Part shown: positions 1 to 8,060 of the stretch, in pieces
How the letters are laid out: each line of letters begins with the position of its first letter
Position numbering within the stretch: the first letter of the stretch is position 1
Origin: Bacilli bacterium
Lineage (GTDB): Bacteria; Bacillota_I; Bacilli_A; RFN20; CAG-288
Length of the DNA stretch: 64,000 bases
Assembly: GCA_900770925.1 (NCBI GenBank)
Contig: CAAGLY010000016.1
Coordinates: 12,026-76,025, forward strand
Reading direction: 5' to 3'
The notes under the pieces: model-generated
Told to the model about the DNA's origin: nothing
Databases searched by the model: none
What the model saw: the letters and a program-made list of their open reading frames with translations, nothing else
Made by a program: the position numbers and the translations under genes

Positions 1-302
1 GGTCTAAGGCTCTCTTCTCTGACACTTTCTCTGGATTAAATGCCTCTGACTTAAAAGACCTGACCGATGGTCTGGTCGTTATCGAACAGAAAGAAGAGAT
101 TCCGCTTCTCGATGCTCTGATTGCTCTTAAGCTTGCCTCTTCAAAGCGCGAAGCACGTGAATTTGTCTCTGCTGGCGCAGTAAAAATCAACGGAGTGAAA
201 ATCTCCGACATAAATGCTATTATCAGCAAGGAAAATGCTTTAGACGGCGGCTATGTCTTCATCAAGCGCGGAAAGCGCAACTACGCTGTCAGGAAATTCT
301 AG
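1..302 (+). CDS. tyrS: Tyrosyl-tRNA synthetase, C-terminal fragment (5' end outside window)
   Basis: Only the last 99 codons are present, read in frame from base 3 to the TAG at 300-302. TyrRS charges tRNA-Tyr in the cytosol. The fragment carries the C-terminal S4-like RNA-binding domain seen in bacterial TyrRS: a PLLDALIALKLASSKREAR stretch followed by GAVKINGVKI, then the closing FIKRGKRNYAV segment. The catalytic domain lies upstream of the window. The final CTAG at 299-302 supplies the stop of this gene on the plus strand and of the convergent hydrolase on the minus strand. No terminator is visible between the two. An isolated S4 protein is less likely, because the ending matches TyrRS. 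Confidence 0.85.
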   Translation, partial: SKALFSDTFSGLNASDLKDLTDGLVVIEQKEEIPLLDALIALKLASSKREAREFVSAGAVKINGVKISDINAIISKENALDGGYVFIKRGKRNYAVRKF

Positions 303-1336
303 TTTCTGATTGCGTCGTCTAAGAAGGAAAGGATTTCCTCCTTTGCTTCCTTAGCATAGGTGATATGGCTAAACGGGGCCAGGGAGAGGATTTCCTCTTC
401 CCTGCCCTTTTTGTTTTCACTATCTTTATATTTTTCTTTGATTCTCTTGTTTTCTTCTGTAAACCAATGATAGCTGTCTTCCGTTATAATCGAATTATGG
501 AGTCCTTTATCCTGAATAAAAACCTTCACATTACCTTGAGGATGCTTTTTAAAATACAAGGCTAAGGAATTATCATTCCTAACAATCGGATCATCCCTTG
601 CATAAAGAAGCAAAACCTTAGTTGTCTTGTTTTTCTTAACCCCGCTCTTGCAGGCAATGGTATATCGTTTTCCTTCTAAAAACAGCCTGCAGAACCAATA
701 AGCCGGGACTAAGAAATAATAGAGTCCTTTTTTCTGTTTCTTCCTGACATCCAGTACGCTTTTTCTTTCATTAATCGGAGCTGAACGGATTACCGCTCCT
801 TTTATCTGCGGGAATTTCTTCAGGGCTCCGGCCCTAGAATAAGCTCCCCAGGAATGGCCATAGACCAATAGCGGCATTCCTTCATTCACATTCCGCTTGA
901 TAACATCTCTCAAGACGTTTTCGGCAACATAAATGCCAGTAGCCAGAGATTCCTGTGTCTTTCCCTCAGATAGTCCTGAGCCGAGTTGATCATAGGCAAG
1001 TACTTTATATCCGTTCTGGCAGAGCCTGAGGATATCAATCAGGTATTGAATGTGTGTCCCGAACTTTCCATGGCTTAAAACGACAAACCCTTTCTTGTCC
1101 TCAATCTCAGGCGAAGTATAAATATACCCATTGATTTTCTTTCCGTAGTAATAAGTGGTATAAGGAGTCCGGTCTAGCTTATCTTGCAGCTCCTCATAGC
1201 GGACATAGACTCCATCAGAGTCATTCTCCCGGCCGAGGAATAGTCTCTTATGAAGAGCAAAACAGAGACAGAGGCAGATTAACAGATAAACCCTGATTAG
1301 AATCATAATGGACAGGATACAGATTAATGCAATCAT
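299..1336 (-). CDS. Membrane-anchored alpha/beta hydrolase
   Basis: A 345-residue serine-hydrolase-type protein of unknown substrate. Residues about 2-28 are strongly hydrophobic and look like an N-terminal anchor, so the catalytic domain probably sits at the membrane surface. The fold is supported by an HG oxyanion-type motif near residues 89-90, the nucleophile elbow GHSWG at 160-164 (Ser162), an acidic candidate in LLYARDDP near 252 and a His in GLHNS near 283. The ribosome binding site AAGGAAAG lies about 12 nt before the ATG. It converges on tyrS with overlapping stop codons. The family includes lysophospholipases, esterases and peptidase-like hydrolases; the sequence does not decide between them. 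Confidence 0.75.
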   Translation of the reverse strand: MIALICILSIMILIRVYLLICLCLCFALHKRLFLGRENDSDGVYVRYEELQDKLDRTPYTTYYYGKKINGYIYTSPEIEDKKGFVVLSHGKFGTHIQYLIDILRLCQNGYKVLAYDQLGSGLSEGKTQESLATGIYVAENVLRDVIKRNVNEGMPLLVYGHSWGAYSRAGALKKFPQIKGAVIRSAPINERKSVLDVRKKQKKGLYYFLVPAYWFCRLFLEGKRYTIACKSGVKKNKTTKVLLLYARDDPIVRNDNSLALYFKKHPQGNVKVFIQDKGLHNSIITEDSYHWFTEENKRIKEKYKDSENKKGREEEILSLAPFSHITYAKEAKEEILSFLDDAIRN

Positions 1337-1397
1337 CGTTAGTTTTTCTTTCCTTATTATTATATATATGGAAGGACTAGGTATAAAGTAAGAAAAA

Positions 1398-1424
1398 TTA
1401 GCACTCCTGACTTGAAAGTGCTAA
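1398..1424 (+). promoter_or_regulatory. CIRCE element (HrcA operator) upstream of clpB
   Basis: TTAGCACTC, nine bases, then AAGTGCTAA. This is the CIRCE palindrome with one mismatch to the consensus right arm GAGTGCTAA. CIRCE binds the heat-shock repressor HrcA. The site overlaps the -35 box of the clpB promoter, as expected for repression. hrcA itself is not in the window. Confidence 0.93.
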
Positions 1425-1439
1425 TTTTCAAAGTATAAT
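1412..1439 (+). promoter_or_regulatory. Sigma-A promoter of clpB
   Basis: TTGAAA at 1412-1417, a 16-bp spacer, and a perfect TATAAT at 1434-1439. The -35 lies inside the CIRCE palindrome. The ribosome binding site AAAGGAGG (1455-1462) and the ATG at 1472 follow. Confidence 0.88.
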
Positions 1440-1471
1440 ATTAGTGTCAATACGAAAGGAGGTTTACTACT

Positions 1472-4033
1472 ATGTCTGAAGAACAGAAATATACAACCAA
1501 AGTCATCGATGCCATCAATCAAGGAGCTGCAATTGCCAAGGACAATTCGCTCGCCTGTTTTGATGTCCCTGAACTGCTCCGTGCCTTATATGACCAGGAC
1601 GGTTCTAGGTATCTGAATATCAGGGAAAAGCTCGGTATTGATTCTAAGCAGGTTTCCCAAATTATCGATTCCTATATCCACGATTCAGTGAAAACTACTT
1701 CTCAGGAAGAGCCCCAGCCATCCTCTGATATCAATAACAGGCTTTATCAGGCTACGAAGTATCAGAAAGATAGGAATGATAGCTATAGGTCGGTCGAACA
1801 TCTACTTTTAGCACAATTTGATTCCCGCCATTCTATCAGGCAGAAACTGACTAAGCTTGAAGGCTATAACAAAGACGGATTCCAGAAAGCCATCAAGCAG
1901 ATTCGCGGAAACAGCCATGTTACCAGCGATAATCCGGAAGCCCAATACGAGGCATTGAAAAAGTACGGAAGAGACCTTGTCAGTGATGTCGCTAGCGGAA
2001 AAATCGATCCGGTTATCGGCCGGGATAACGAAATCCGCCGAATCAGGGAAATCCTTTCCCGTAAGAGCAAGAATAATCCGGTTCTTATCGGTGATCCTGG
2101 CGTAGGTAAAACTGCTGTGGTCGAAGGTCTTGCCTGGAGAATCTTCAAAGGCGATGTTCCGGAGACTCTGAAAGATAAGACTATTTTCGAATTGGATGTC
2201 GGTTCCTTGATTGCCGGAGCAAAATACCGCGGTGAATTCGAGGAACGTCTGAAAGCTGTTAGGAAAGAAGTCGCGAAGAGTGATGGCAAGATTATTCTCT
2301 TCATCGATGAGATCCATACTTTGATTGGTGCCGGAGCCGGCGGAGATTCCTCTCTTGATGCCGCAAACATCCTTAAGCCCAGGCTTGCCCGCGGTGAGCT
2401 TCATTGTATTGGAGCTACTACCTTGAATGAATACCGGAAATACATTGAAAAGGATCCTGCTTTTGCCCGAAGAAGGCAGAAAGTCATGATTGACGAGCCT
2501 ACAGTTGAAGATTCCATCGCTATTCTCCGCGGTATCAAGGATCGTTATGAACAGCATCATGGCGTAGAAATCACTGATGATGCCATCATCTCTGCCGTCA
2601 CCCTCTCTAAGCGTTACATTACCGACCGTTTCCTTCCGGATAAGGCAATCGATCTGATTGATGAGGCTTGTGCAAAAGTCCGTAGGCAGATTGATACTAG
2701 GCCGGAAGAGCTTGATGAAGTATCCCGTCACCTTAGGCAGTTGCAGATTGAGAAAGTCTCTCTGAAAAACGACGAATCCCCCTCTGCAAAGCAACGTTAT
2801 GACGCTAGGGAGAAAGAAATCGCTGAACTCCAGAGCCAGAAGGATACTCTGACTGCACAGTGGAAAGCCGAAAAAGCCGAATCCGATAAACAGAAAGATA
2901 TCAAGAAAGCACTTGATGTCGCGCGTCTCAACCTTCAGAAAGCAAGGCAGGATGCCGATTACAACACTGCCGCCAAGATTCAGAATAGGGTAATCCCGCA
3001 GCTTCAGACTAAACTGAAGGAGGCATTGGAGAAGACAAAATCTTCTTCTATGCTCTCCGATATGGTTACAGATGAAACTGTCGCAGAAGTCATCTCTAGC
3101 CAGACCGGAATCCCGGTCAGCAAACTCACTAAGAGCGAGAGTGAAAAGATTCTCTCCCTCAAGGATGAACTTGCAAAACGGGTAATCGGTCAGGATGAAG
3201 CACTTAAGCAGATCAGCGACTCCATTATCCGTTCACGGGCAGGTCTCTCTGATCAGAATCGTCCTATTGGAAGCTTCCTCTTCCTTGGTCCGACTGGTGT
3301 CGGTAAAACAGAGGTGGCAAAAGCCCTTGCTGAGCAGCTCTTTGATTCCGAAAAGCAGATTGTCCGGATCGACAGGTCAGAATACAGGGAAAAGGAATCG
3401 GTTTCCCGTCTTATCGGTGCAGCACCGGGCTATGTCGGCTACGAAGAAGGAGGTCAGCTTACGGAGGCCGTCCGTCGGAAGCCATATTCAATTGTCCTCT
3501 TTGATGAAATCGAAAAGGCCCATCGGGATGTCTTCAATATTCTCCTCCAGGTTCTCGATGACGGCCGTCTGACAGATGGTCAAGGCCGTACAATTGACTT
3601 TACCAACACCATAATTATCAGGACAAGTAACCTTGGCTCTGAATATCTCCTTGACGGAAACACAAAGCAGAACCGGGATAAGGTAAGGGATTTACTAAAG
3701 AAATCCTTCCGCCCTGAATTCCTGAACCGTATCGATGAGATTGTCATGTTTAACTCTCTCAATGAGGGTGTTATCGACCAGATTGTCCAGAAATTCCTCA
3801 ATCTTCTCAAAGCACGGCTTGCTGCAAAGAACATCACTTTCAGCTATGATGATAAAGCAGTTGAGTTCATTCATAAGGAGAGCTATTCTCCTGCCTATGG
3901 TGCACGTCCAATCCGCCGATATGTCCAGAGCTATGTCGAAACCCCTCTTGCCAGGAAGATGATTTCCAGCGAAAGGAAAGACAAAGTCACTCTGACTTCC
4001 GACGGAAAGCAGCTGTTGTTCTTAGCTAAGTAA
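1472..4033 (+). CDS. clpB: ATP-dependent disaggregase ClpB
   Basis: An 853-residue Hsp100 AAA+ chaperone that pulls aggregated proteins apart together with DnaK. Residues 1-145 form the Clp N-terminal repeat domain. NBD1 has Walker A GDPGVGKT at 207-214 and Walker B around 274-284 (LFIDEIHTL). A charged middle coiled-coil covers roughly 400-520. NBD2 has Walker A GPTGVGKT at 606-613 and the ARPIRR sensor region near the C-terminus. Length is normal for ClpB, and the M-domain plus the absence of a ClpP-binding IGF-type loop favour ClpB over ClpA/C. It is a single-gene unit with a CIRCE-covered promoter and its own terminator, so HrcA heat-shock control is the simplest reading. Confidence 0.96.
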   Translation: MSEEQKYTTKVIDAINQGAAIAKDNSLACFDVPELLRALYDQDGSRYLNIREKLGIDSKQVSQIIDSYIHDSVKTTSQEEPQPSSDINNRLYQATKYQKDRNDSYRSVEHLLLAQFDSRHSIRQKLTKLEGYNKDGFQKAIKQIRGNSHVTSDNPEAQYEALKKYGRDLVSDVASGKIDPVIGRDNEIRRIREILSRKSKNNPVLIGDPGVGKTAVVEGLAWRIFKGDVPETLKDKTIFELDVGSLIAGAKYRGEFEERLKAVRKEVAKSDGKIILFIDEIHTLIGAGAGGDSSLDAANILKPRLARGELHCIGATTLNEYRKYIEKDPAFARRRQKVMIDEPTVEDSIAILRGIKDRYEQHHGVEITDDAIISAVTLSKRYITDRFLPDKAIDLIDEACAKVRRQIDTRPEELDEVSRHLRQLQIEKVSLKNDESPSAKQRYDAREKEIAELQSQKDTLTAQWKAEKAESDKQKDIKKALDVARLNLQKARQDADYNTAAKIQNRVIPQLQTKLKEALEKTKSSSMLSDMVTDETVAEVISSQTGIPVSKLTKSESEKILSLKDELAKRVIGQDEALKQISDSIIRSRAGLSDQNRPIGSFLFLGPTGVGKTEVAKALAEQLFDSEKQIVRIDRSEYREKESVSRLIGAAPGYVGYEEGGQLTEAVRRKPYSIVLFDEIEKAHRDVFNILLQVLDDGRLTDGQGRTIDFTNTIIIRTSNLGSEYLLDGNTKQNRDKVRDLLKKSFRPEFLNRIDEIVMFNSLNEGVIDQIVQKFLNLLKARLAAKNITFSYDDKAVEFIHKESYSPAYGARPIRRYVQSYVETPLARKMISSERKDKVTLTSDGKQLLFLAK

Positions 4034-4038
4034 AATTT

Positions 4039-4075
4039 GCCGGGGATTAATCTATCCCCGGCATTTTCTTTTTTT
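4039..4075 (+). terminator. Intrinsic terminator of clpB
   Basis: 8-bp stem GCCGGGGA (4039-4046) with TCCCCGGC (4055-4062), an 8-nt loop, then a T-rich tract to about 4075. It lies 6 nt after the clpB stop. Confidence 0.9.
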
Positions 4076-4076
4076 C

Positions 4077-4104
4077 TAAAAAACCTCGGAGCAGAGCTCC
4101 GAGG
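4077..4104 (-). terminator. Intrinsic terminator facing the nth operon
   Basis: 9-bp perfect stem CCTCGGAGC/GCTCCGAGG (4084-4092 with 4096-4104) and a 3-nt loop. The A-run just before 4084 gives a U-run on the minus strand. It ends transcription coming from nth, about 130 bp downstream of its stop, and stands back to back with the clpB terminator. Confidence 0.8.
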
Positions 4105-4235
4105 CCGGCAAAAGGAATTTCTGGACCGAAAAGCTTTTACCATATATGATTATACCATAGAATAAGGTTTTTATGCCTTTTTATTTTCTGAAAGCCGTAA
4201 TTTTAACAAATGTCGGTTTTCTATGCCCTAACCGA

Positions 4236-4904
4236 TTATTTGTCTTTTATTTTCTTTCTGCTTCGATAAAAGCGACAGAACGAGGCAAAAGGACAGCAAT
4301 TGCAACTAGGTTTCTGGCTCTTACAGATTTCACGTCCGAATAGAATCAAGGAATGGTGCCTATCGATTGCATGCTGATTCTGGAATAATTCTTCTAAGGC
4401 CAGTTCTGTTTTTTCCGGAGTGTAGGACTCGGGAACTAAGCCAAGACGATGGGCAACACGATAGATGTGGGTATCAACCGGAATAAAAGGATAGTCATAT
4501 AATTCCGCAAGAACCACTCCGCTTGTTTTAAAGCCGACTCCGGGGAGTTTCCTTAATTCGTTTCGGTCTTTCGGAACGGTTCCGTTATATTTCGTCAGGA
4601 GGACTGAAGCACTCTTAATCAAATAGTTTCCTTTGCTTTTTCCTAATCCGACATGTTTGATACAGGTAAGGATTCCCGGGAGGTTTTCCCTGGTATAGTC
4701 CTCGAGTTCAGGAAATTTTGCAAATAGCAGTGCTGTCGCTTCATTGACAGATTTATCTGTCGCCTGAGCAGAAAGAATAACAGCGAAAAGAAGCTCCCAG
4801 TCTTTCTTGTAGTGCAGGAACGATTCAGTATGAGGATAGTACCGGTTAAGATAACCAGCAACTTCCTTTGCCTTATTTTCCCGAGTCAATCGTCCAGTCT
4901 TCAT
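4236..4904 (-). CDS. nth: Endonuclease III (DNA glycosylase/AP lyase)
   Basis: A 222-residue base-excision-repair enzyme that removes oxidised pyrimidines and nicks the abasic site. It shows the helix-hairpin-helix LPGVGFKTSG with the catalytic Lys, the catalytic Asp in PVDTHIYRV, and an intact C-X6-C-X2-C-X5-C [4Fe-4S] loop near the C-terminus (CKSQKPSC...CPFASFC). The frame stays open upstream, but the ATG at 4904 matches the usual Nth N-terminus. This start lies inside the end of the DnaD-like gene (32-nt overlap) and has no clear ribosome binding site, so translation is probably coupled. The dnaD-nth pairing is common in Firmicutes. Confidence 0.93.
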   Translation of the reverse strand: MKTGRLTRENKAKEVAGYLNRYYPHTESFLHYKKDWELLFAVILSAQATDKSVNEATALLFAKFPELEDYTRENLPGILTCIKHVGLGKSKGNYLIKSASVLLTKYNGTVPKDRNELRKLPGVGFKTSGVVLAELYDYPFIPVDTHIYRVAHRLGLVPESYTPEKTELALEELFQNQHAIDRHHSLILFGREICKSQKPSCNCCPFASFCRFYRSRKKIKDK

Positions 4905-5526
4905 TATTGAACAGTTCGCTATAGTCAATCTGCTTACCAGTCTTTTCGTTGACTGTAGAAGTTCCGATTGTCTTCCGCCCCTGGCTTCTCTGCCTTTCAC
5001 GAATCCTCTTATCCGCCTGAGTGAAGGAGATACCGGAAGCGCGAACAGATTTTTCCAAGGCCTCTTTTATCCTATTCTGGCTAACTCCGTCCTGAAGCCA
5101 TCTTGCGATATACTGACGCTGAACAGGTGAGATTTCCTTACTTCCCTGAAGTCTCTGAACATAATCGAAAAACTCGTTATCGGCAGCTGTTTCCGGTCCG
5201 TTTTCTTTCCGTAAGGCAGTATCCTTAATAAAGTCATCAAATATTTTCTTTTTGAAAGAAACCAAAGAGGAGCAGAAAGAATTACTGTTATTTTCCCTGA
5301 CAATAATCTTCTTCTGCCTAAGTTTAGCTAAGCAGGCGTCGATTTCATCAGAGGAGAGATGCCTAAAAGGAGCAAGAGAATCCGCAGTCAGAAGAAGCGT
5401 GGAATCAGATTTAAGAAGCTCATCCGAAACTAGGAGCACCATGACATCATTTTCGCTGAGGTCATAGTTCAGATAACGTTTAATCAGCCTTGATCTGAAA
5501 TCGAAATCCTGATAATTGATTTCCAT
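4873..5526 (-). CDS. dnaD: DnaD-like replication initiation protein
   Basis: A 217-residue protein of the DnaD/DnaB_2 type. It has an N-terminal winged-helix-like half (residues 1-95) and a C-terminal half with ISPVQRQYIARWLQDGVS and an aromatic-acidic ending (YSELFNNEDWTID), as in DnaD proteins that remodel origin DNA and help load the helicase. The start at 5526 is chosen because GGAGGAAC lies 8-9 nt upstream; a longer frame opens into the previous gene. It begins 2 bp after the CCA-type gene ends and overlaps nth. Similarity is weak by eye, so the DnaD call rests on domain pattern and on the conserved neighbour nth. Confidence 0.75.
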   Translation of the reverse strand: MEINYQDFDFRSRLIKRYLNYDLSENDVMVLLVSDELLKSDSTLLLTADSLAPFRHLSSDEIDACLAKLRQKKIIVRENNSNSFCSSLVSFKKKIFDDFIKDTALRKENGPETAADNEFFDYVQRLQGSKEISPVQRQYIARWLQDGVSQNRIKEALEKSVRASGISFTQADKRIRERQRSQGRKTIGTSTVNEKTGKQIDYSELFNNEDWTIDSGK

Positions 5527-5527
5527 A

Positions 5528-6208
5528 TCATTGTTCCTCCTCGAAGGCAAAGCGTAAGGAGAGAGTTTCAACCCTCTCCTGCCGGAACTTTTCCGGACAT
5601 TTATTCACTTCCTCTCTGATTTTCCCTTTTTTAAGATTCAGAATCAAGTCTTTCGATTTGATCCTAGAACGATAAAGCCGGTGTGTAATCTTCAGATTCA
5701 GTTCCTTGCTGAACCGGAACGCACGGAGAATCCGGAGGGGATCCTCTTCTAAACGTTTCCTCGGTTTACCTATCCTAGAAAGTCTCTTCTTCTTGATATC
5801 TTTCCTTCCATGCCCGGTAGGGTCAAAAAGGTTGCCTTCGCAGTCGGCATAAAGAGCGTTGATGGTAAAATCTCTGCGTAAGCAGTCTTCTTCCCTAGTG
5901 GTGACATAGGTTATGTGCTTAGGATGCCGAAAATCCTGATAGCCGTCTTCTTTTCTCCTCGTAGCAATGGTAATCGAATAACCATTCAGTTTAAACGACA
6001 CGGTTCCGAAATGAGAAGCATAGCCATAAGGAAATGCCTGCTTAGTGCTCTCCGGATCCGCCGAAGTCGCAATATCGATATCTTTACTTACGCGATGCCT
6101 AAGCTGGTCACGGACAAAACCGCCGACAAGGAAGACTTTGCCTCTTCCTAATTTTTCTCCGACCAGATTCCTGACATCCTCTACACCAGATTCTAATTGA
6201 ATTTTCAT
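5528..6208 (-). CDS. cca: Short CCA-adding/poly(A) polymerase-type nucleotidyltransferase
   Basis: A 226-residue class II tRNA nucleotidyltransferase. The catalytic head is complete: GGFVRD (29-34), the metal-binding DIDIAT (43-48), RRDFTINAL (111-119) and EEDPLRILRAFRF (154-166), which in the family recognises the nucleotide and begins the neck. The protein ends about 55 residues later, so most of the body and tail that grip the tRNA are missing; the usual length is about 390-450. No stop or frameshift remnant follows: the DnaD-like start comes 2 bp later. The ATG directly abuts the U-run of the hup terminator and no ribosome binding site is visible. CCA addition is likely but not certain. 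Confidence 0.82.
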   Translation of the reverse strand: MKIQLESGVEDVRNLVGEKLGRGKVFLVGGFVRDQLRHRVSKDIDIATSADPESTKQAFPYGYASHFGTVSFKLNGYSITIATRRKEDGYQDFRHPKHITYVTTREEDCLRRDFTINALYADCEGNLFDPTGHGRKDIKKKRLSRIGKPRKRLEEDPLRILRAFRFSKELNLKITHRLYRSRIKSKDLILNLKKGKIREEVNKCPEKFRQERVETLSLRFAFEEEQ

Positions 6209-6235
6209 AAAAAAGGCCGCTATAATCTAGCGGCC
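6209..6235 (-). terminator. Intrinsic terminator after hup, abutting cca start
   Basis: Minus-strand 8-bp stem (GGCCGCTA/TAGCGGCC, 6215-6222 with 6228-6235), 5-nt loop, and a U-run from six A residues at 6209-6214. The next base pair upstream is the cca ATG (6206-6208), so the terminator occupies the place of a leader and ribosome binding site. Confidence 0.85.
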
Positions 6236-6262
6236 AAAGAATCAATTCCAGAAAGACAACGA

Positions 6263-6568
6263 CTACTTTTCGTTGATTAAGTCTTTTAACGTCTTAGAAG
6301 GTTTGAACTTGACTGCCTTGGAAGCAGGGATGGTGATTTTTTCTTTCGGAGAAGAGGGATTGACGCCTTCGCGTTCAGGACGCTCAACAAGAGCGAACTG
6401 ACCGAAACCGGCAATTTTAACGGTTCCGAAATCCGGATCAACTAAGCCTTTGGCGATTTCAGCAAAAACGGTTTCAACAACCTGAATTGCATCGCCTTTC
6501 TTCCTACGGGCTTTCGTCACTAACTGTTCAGCAATGTCTTCTTTTGTGATAATTTTTTTATCTTCCAT
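6263..6568 (-). CDS. hup: HU family nucleoid DNA-binding protein
   Basis: A 101-residue histone-like protein. Dimers bend and compact DNA. The HU/IHF fold is visible: an N-terminal helical pair with KEDIAEQLVTKA, the GFGQFALVERPEREGVNP beta-arm region with the conserved Pro, and the C-terminal AVKFKPSKTLKDLIN. The ribosome binding site AGAAAGGAG precedes the ATG by 9 nt. It is a single cistron between der and its own terminator. A promoter should lie in 6569-6728, where only a weak candidate is seen. Slightly longer than the 90-residue Bacillus HU because of an acidic N-terminal start. Confidence 0.95.
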   Translation of the reverse strand: MEDKKIITKEDIAEQLVTKARRKKGDAIQVVETVFAEIAKGLVDPDFGTVKIAGFGQFALVERPEREGVNPSSPKEKITIPASKAVKFKPSKTLKDLINEK

Positions 6569-6728
6569 CAGCTGAAACTCCTTTCTGTATGCTTAAGATA
6601 CCACGATTAAGGAACAAATGCAAACCTTTTTCTGATTATTGCCTTATTATCGGCGTTTTTGGGGATTTATTGATTGCCAAATGGCTTTAATCCAGCCCAA
6701 GAATCACCTCATGGAAGGGAAAAAAGAG

Positions 6729-8060
6729 TTATTTCCTACCAATATTGTCTTCTCTCTTAGCACGGATAAGAAGGCGGATAGGAGTATTATCGAACCCGAA
6801 TTCCTTACGGATGACATTCTCAAGATAACGCTTGTAAGAGAAGTGGAAGTAGTTCGGATTATTGCAGAAGACGATGAAGGTCGGAATGGAATCCTTTGTC
6901 TGGGTAATGTAGCCGATTTTCAGACGACCGCCATTAAAGTCCGGAGCTTCATTATCAAGCTGGGCACGACTAATCAAGGAATTCAGGAGCGAAGAGGGGA
7001 CTTTCTTGTTCAGATTAGTCTGGATATCATCCATGGCTTTAAAGATTGCGTTGATATTCGTTGCATTGATTGCCGAAGTAAAGACAACCGGAGCGAAATC
7101 AAGAAAACGAAGATTGGCTTTCCTTTCCTTTACGAAATTCTGCTGGTCCTGTGGCCCATGGGAATGAAGATCCCATTTATTCACAATCAGGACAACTGGC
7201 TTGTTGTTATCCCTAGCATAAGAGGTGACATGGATATCCTGGCTTACTAAGCCTTCGGAAGCATCAATCAGAAGAAGAATGATATCCGCACGTTTTGCCG
7301 CATCCGCAGAGCGGATAACTGCAAACTTATCCAAGTCCTCTTCAACCTTTCCTGGGCGTTTGACACCGGCAGTATCAATCCTGACATACTTCTTTCCGTT
7401 CCGGACGAAAGGAATATCCACACTGTCTCTTGTCGTACCCGACCTAGGGGAAACAATAACTCGTTCCTGGCCTAGGATAGCATTAGCTAAGGAGGATTTA
7501 CCGACATTCGGCCGTCCAAGGAGAGCAAAAGTAAGGGAATCCTTATAATCACGCACCTGCTTCTTCGGGAGACGTGAAATGGCTTCATCAAGCCTATCGC
7601 CAAGCCCTAAGCCATGTTCAGCAGAGATAGCATGAGGATCACCGAGACCTAAGGAATAGAAATCGTAAACATTTCCGAGCCTTGTCGTATCATCGATTTT
7701 ATTGACAATCAGCCTGACCTTTTTCTTGTAAGGCATGAGCTTTTCGGCAACAAAGAGGTCGTTGTTGCTCCTGCCTAAACGGCCGTCAACAACAAAGAAA
7801 ATAAGGTCCGCTTCTTTTTCAGCAAGTTCAACCTGGTTCTGAACTTCTTTCTGGAACGGAATCTTCTCCTTGGTGATACCGCCGGTATCAATCAAGGTGA
7901 AGGTCTTATCCAGCCAGTGCCCGGTTCCATAGTTACGGTCACGGGTGATGCCGAATTCCTTACCGGTGATTTCCTTCACTTCGTCAGTAAGACGGTTAAA
8001 CAGAGTCGATTTTCCGCTTGAAGGAGAACCGACAAGGGCAATAGTTCCTAATTCTTCCAT
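6729..8060 (-). CDS. der: Ribosome-associated GTPase Der (EngA)
   Basis: A 443-residue tandem GTPase needed for 50S assembly. G domain 1 (residues about 5-165) has the P-loop GSPSSGKST at 11-19, which departs from the usual GRPNVGKST, then DTGG and NKID. G domain 2 (about 176-350) has the canonical GRPNVGKSS at 182-190, DTAG and NKWD. The C-terminal 85 residues form the KH-like RNA-binding domain. It overlaps the end of cmk by 13 nt, the standard cmk-der coupling in Firmicutes. No obvious terminator follows before the hup region. Confidence 0.96.
   Translation of the reverse strand: MEELGTIALVGSPSSGKSTLFNRLTDEVKEITGKEFGITRDRNYGTGHWLDKTFTLIDTGGITKEKIPFQKEVQNQVELAEKEADLIFFVVDGRLGRSNNDLFVAEKLMPYKKKVRLIVNKIDDTTRLGNVYDFYSLGLGDPHAISAEHGLGLGDRLDEAISRLPKKQVRDYKDSLTFALLGRPNVGKSSLANAILGQERVIVSPRSGTTRDSVDIPFVRNGKKYVRIDTAGVKRPGKVEEDLDKFAVIRSADAAKRADIILLLIDASEGLVSQDIHVTSYARDNNKPVVLIVNKWDLHSHGPQDQQNFVKERKANLRFLDFAPVVFTSAINATNINAIFKAMDDIQTNLNKKVPSSLLNSLISRAQLDNEAPDFNGGRLKIGYITQTKDSIPTFIVFCNNPNYFHFSYKRYLENVIRKEFGFDNTPIRLLIRAKREDNIGRK

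Noticed and set aside
1808..2794. 328-codon open frame antisense to clpB
   Set aside because: Lies wholly inside clpB on the other strand, has no ribosome binding site or recognisable motif, and is explained by codon bias of clpB.
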